From: CAZQLE01 sp964593905
GTDB taxonomy: Bacteria; Chloroflexota; Anaerolineae; Anaerolineales; Anaerolineaceae
Assembly: GCA_964593905.1 (NCBI GenBank)
Contig: CAZQLE010000161.1
Span: 1 to 9,407, forward strand
DNA: 9,407 bases
Direction: 5' to 3'
Shown in pieces: positions 7,143-9,407 of this stretch. Both the position numbers and the translations under genes were made by a program. Within the stretch, counting starts at the first letter, position 1; every line of letters starts with the position of its first letter. The notes below the pieces were generated by a model. That model was given only the letters and a program-made list of their open reading frames with translations, was not told the origin of the DNA and ran no database searches.

Positions 7143-9407
7143 TTAAACCAGGTCTGAAAGCCGGGCTTTTTCGAGATGGATGCGGATAACCCGCCGCTTG
7201 CGAGCAAGCAGGGCCTCAAGATCACCCAGGGCCTGCGCCCGCTCCAGAACGGCGAAAGACAGGTTTTGTGTGGGGATCTCGGCATCATGCGCCGGATCGG
7301 TGGTTAACTGGATGAATAACCCGTTGTTTGCACCGCCTTTGTGAAGCTGCCCGGTGGAATGCTGAAAACGCGGACCGAAACCCAGGGTGGTTGCTTTGCC
7401 AGTGCGCTTGAGGATATTCTTGCGCAGTTTTTGCAGCCGGGTCAGGGTTTTGGGATTGCGCGGAAGGTAGGCGTTGACCGCCACATAATCGCCATCCTGT
7501 GCCTGTGCGAGGAACAGCTCGATGATCTCTTTGACAGAAGCGGCTTTCTTGAATTCGGGCAGGTTTGCGCCAAATACCTTCACGCCGCTGCCCTCCCAGA
7601 CGGGTTGGCCCTCATCCAGTTGACCGGTTTCGAGATAGGTCTTTACTCTGGCAACGGTGCGGGTCTTGCTATCCTGTACATCTGGCTGATCAAAGGCATT
7701 GACACCCATCTGTGCACAGGCTGCTGCGGTGGCAAATTCCCAGCGATACAGCTCTGCGGCCAGATCATATTCATCTTTCATATTCAACACCAGAACAGGG
7801 AAACCGGCCCGGCGCAGCGCGGTGGCGCGCACATCTTCAGCGCCGGTCAGGCGCAGATAAACAAAAATGCGGTCCGGGCTGTAGCTGCGGGTTGCAACGG
7901 CCGGTTCAAGATCCACCGGTATGAGGCCCTTATCTTCTTTGCCGCTGCTTTCGGCAATTAACTGTTCCAGCCAGGAGCCAATCGAAGAGAGTTCGGGGTC
8001 AGCCAGCAGGGTAATCTTGTCGCGCCCATTTTGCCCGGCAAAAGCCAGAACCGTGCCCAGCACAAGGCCGGGGTTGCGGCCAGCCGGTACGGCCGGGCTG
8101 CACTGCACCATCATGCGCTCTGCACGCGCCAGGAAGCGATCAAGGTCAATGCCAACCAGAAAAGCAGGCACCAGCCCAAATGCGATCAGGGCTGAATACC
8201 GTCCACCAACATTGGGGTCTGCGTTGAAAACTTTGCGGAAGCCCCGTTCTTGCGCTGTTTTTTCAAGCGAGGTTTGAGGGTCGGTGATGGCGATAAAATG
8301 GCGGGCGGCGGCCCGTTTGCCCAGGCGGCGCACGGCTTTGGCCCAGAAGTATTCGAGCATGGCCGAGACTTCGGCTGTGCCGCCCGATTTGCTGGAGACT
8401 GCATAGAGGGTCTTCTGGCTGGGGTTATCACGGTCGGTGGCGAGCACCTGGTCGGGGTCGGTTGAATCGACAATGGTCAGATTCATGCCCATCCGGCCGC
8501 TGGCTTCGCGCACACCAAAAGTCAGCGAAAACACCTCTGGCGCAAGCGAAGAACCGCCCATGCCCAAAACGACCAGGTTTTCAATCCCTTCTGTCTGAAG
8601 TTCGGCAGCCAGTTTTTCGAGGTCTGGTAACAGGGCATAACCATTCCGGGGTGCTGTCAGCCAGCCCAGGCGCTTTTTGATTTCTTCCTGCCCGGCGGGG
8701 TCACTGGTCCAAACAGTGGGATCCGAAGCCCACATCCGCGGAACGATTTGATCTGTTTCCAGCTTTTTGATCAGGGGTGCAATTTGCTTTTTATAGGGGC
8801 CAAGCTGCGCCAGAAAGGCCTTGCGGCGGTCGTCCACACTTTTCAACAGCGCATGGAATGCATCTGAAAAGGCTTTTACACCTTCAGCTTCCAATGCATC
8901 GGTCACCTCGCTGATGGATATCCCCAGGTTTTCGAGCTGCTCAATAACCTGCTGCGATTCTTTTTCAAAACCTTCCAGCGAGAGTTTGGCTGTGCCGTGG
9001 TCTGAAAACGCACTCAGGGTTTGCGGAGGAACAGTATTGACCGTATTGGGGGCGATCAGGTCTTCAACATAGATGACATCGCGGTAAGCCGGGTTTTTGG
9101 TTGAGGTTGAGGCCCACAACGGTCGCTGTAAGCGGGCGCCTCTGACCGCGAGTGTTTTGTAGCGCTCACTGCCAAAAACCTCTTTAAACAGGGCATAAGC
9201 CAGGCGCGCATTGGCGATGGCAGCCTGGCCGGATAATTTTGCAGCCAGTTCTGCCTGCGGGCCTTCCAGCCGGGCAATTGCCTGAAGACGCCCGTCGATT
9301 TTTGAATCGACCCGCGAAACAAAAAATGATGCAACTGAGGCAATGGCATCAATCAGCAAACCGGCGGCCGATCGTTTTTCCAACCCGGTCAGAAATGCAT
9401 CCATGAC
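7143..9407 (-). CDS. Bifunctional transaldolase / glucose-6-phosphate isomerase (5' partial)
   Basis: This is the C-terminal part (755 codons, stop excluded, ending at the right edge) of a fusion that joins transaldolase (sedoheptulose-7-phosphate plus glyceraldehyde-3-phosphate to erythrose-4-phosphate plus fructose-6-phosphate) to phosphoglucose isomerase (glucose-6-phosphate to fructose-6-phosphate). Counting from the ATG at 9404, the transaldolase end shows SVASFFVSRVD (23-33) and WASTSTKNPAYRD (97-109). The isomerase starts near residue 240 with GMGGSSLAPEV (281-291), SSKSGGT (337-343), VGGRYS (399-404), the acidic ES-GK segment (485-489), FDQPDVQDSK (571-580, with the likely catalytic lysine 580) and FGPRFQHSTGQLHKGG (676-691). 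The ATG at 9404 is not the true start: the transaldolase barrel's first part, with the Schiff-base lysine, must lie beyond the window. The enzyme is cytosolic. Fusions of this kind are known in Chloroflexi, cyanobacteria and some actinobacteria and may channel fructose-6-phosphate between the two pathways. A strong terminator follows the gene. Confidence 0.95.
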   Translation of the reverse strand, partial: VMDAFLTGLEKRSAAGLLIDAIASVASFFVSRVDSKIDGRLQAIARLEGPQAELAAKLSGQAAIANARLAYALFKEVFGSERYKTLAVRGARLQRPLWASTSTKNPAYRDVIYVEDLIAPNTVNTVPPQTLSAFSDHGTAKLSLEGFEKESQQVIEQLENLGISISEVTDALEAEGVKAFSDAFHALLKSVDDRRKAFLAQLGPYKKQIAPLIKKLETDQIVPRMWASDPTVWTSDPAGQEEIKKRLGWLTAPRNGYALLPDLEKLAAELQTEGIENLVVLGMGGSSLAPEVFSLTFGVREASGRMGMNLTIVDSTDPDQVLATDRDNPSQKTLYAVSSKSGGTAEVSAMLEYFWAKAVRRLGKRAAARHFIAITDPQTSLEKTAQERGFRKVFNADPNVGGRYSALIAFGLVPAFLVGIDLDRFLARAERMMVQCSPAVPAGRNPGLVLGTVLAFAGQNGRDKITLLADPELSSIGSWLEQLIAESSGKEDKGLIPVDLEPAVATRSYSPDRIFVYLRLTGAEDVRATALRRAGFPVLVLNMKDEYDLAAELYRWEFATAAACAQMGVNAFDQPDVQDSKTRTVARVKTYLETGQLDEGQPVWEGSGVKVFGANLPEFKKAASVKEIIELFLAQAQDGDYVAVNAYLPRNPKTLTRLQKLRKNILKRTGKATTLGFGPRFQHSTGQLHKGGANNGLFIQLTTDPAHDAEIPTQNLSFAVLERAQALGDLEALLARKRRVIRIHLEKARLSDLV

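Noticed and set aside
7341..7961. 206-residue open frame on the + strand opposite the isomerase domain
   Set aside because: It lies wholly antisense to a strongly conserved gene, has no recognisable motif, and is explained by the codon structure of the real gene.

Overview
The window (9407 bp) carries four protein-coding genes, two of them cut by the window edges, plus one intergenic region of about 345 bp. The two left-hand genes are on the + strand and the two right-hand genes are on the - strand. The best guess for the host is a Chloroflexi bacterium of the Anaerolineae type. That guess rests on the fused transaldolase/glucose-6-phosphate isomerase and on the very large Cache/CHASE-PAS-GAF-HD-GYP sensor. 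It is an inference from family knowledge, not a direct reading, and no rRNA or other marker gene is present to test it.

Left part (1-2075, + strand): the ATP-binding end of an exporter-type ABC transporter, whose membrane part lies upstream of the window, is followed by a nucleotidyltransferase-family gene of the NTP_transf_5 type. The stop and start codons overlap as ATGA, so the pair is almost certainly one translationally coupled operon. This gene pair is typical of the distal end of ribosomal-peptide (notably lasso-peptide) clusters with an exporter. The precursor and maturation genes, if they exist, would lie to the left of the window and cannot be seen here.

Middle (2100-6797, - strand): one 4.7-kb gene encodes a membrane sensor of about 1565 residues. 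It has four membrane segments enclosing two extracytoplasmic sensory regions (a Cache/PDC-like one and a CHASE-like one). These are followed by two PAS domains, three GAF domains and a complete HD-GYP phosphodiesterase that should degrade cyclic di-GMP. It converges on the nucleotidyltransferase gene with only 24 bp between the stop codons.

Intergenic region (6798-7142): this is the long leader of the sensor gene. It contains a plausible sigma-70-type promoter, a perfect TCACACA-A-TGTGTGA inverted repeat close to the start codon, and at its far end a strong intrinsic terminator belonging to the gene to the right.

Right part (7143-9407, - strand): the C-terminal part of a bifunctional transaldolase/glucose-6-phosphate isomerase, running off the right edge, which links the pentose-phosphate pathway with glycolysis. 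Nothing seen connects the three regions functionally. The terminator and the leader promoter suggest that the sensor is transcribed independently of the metabolic gene.
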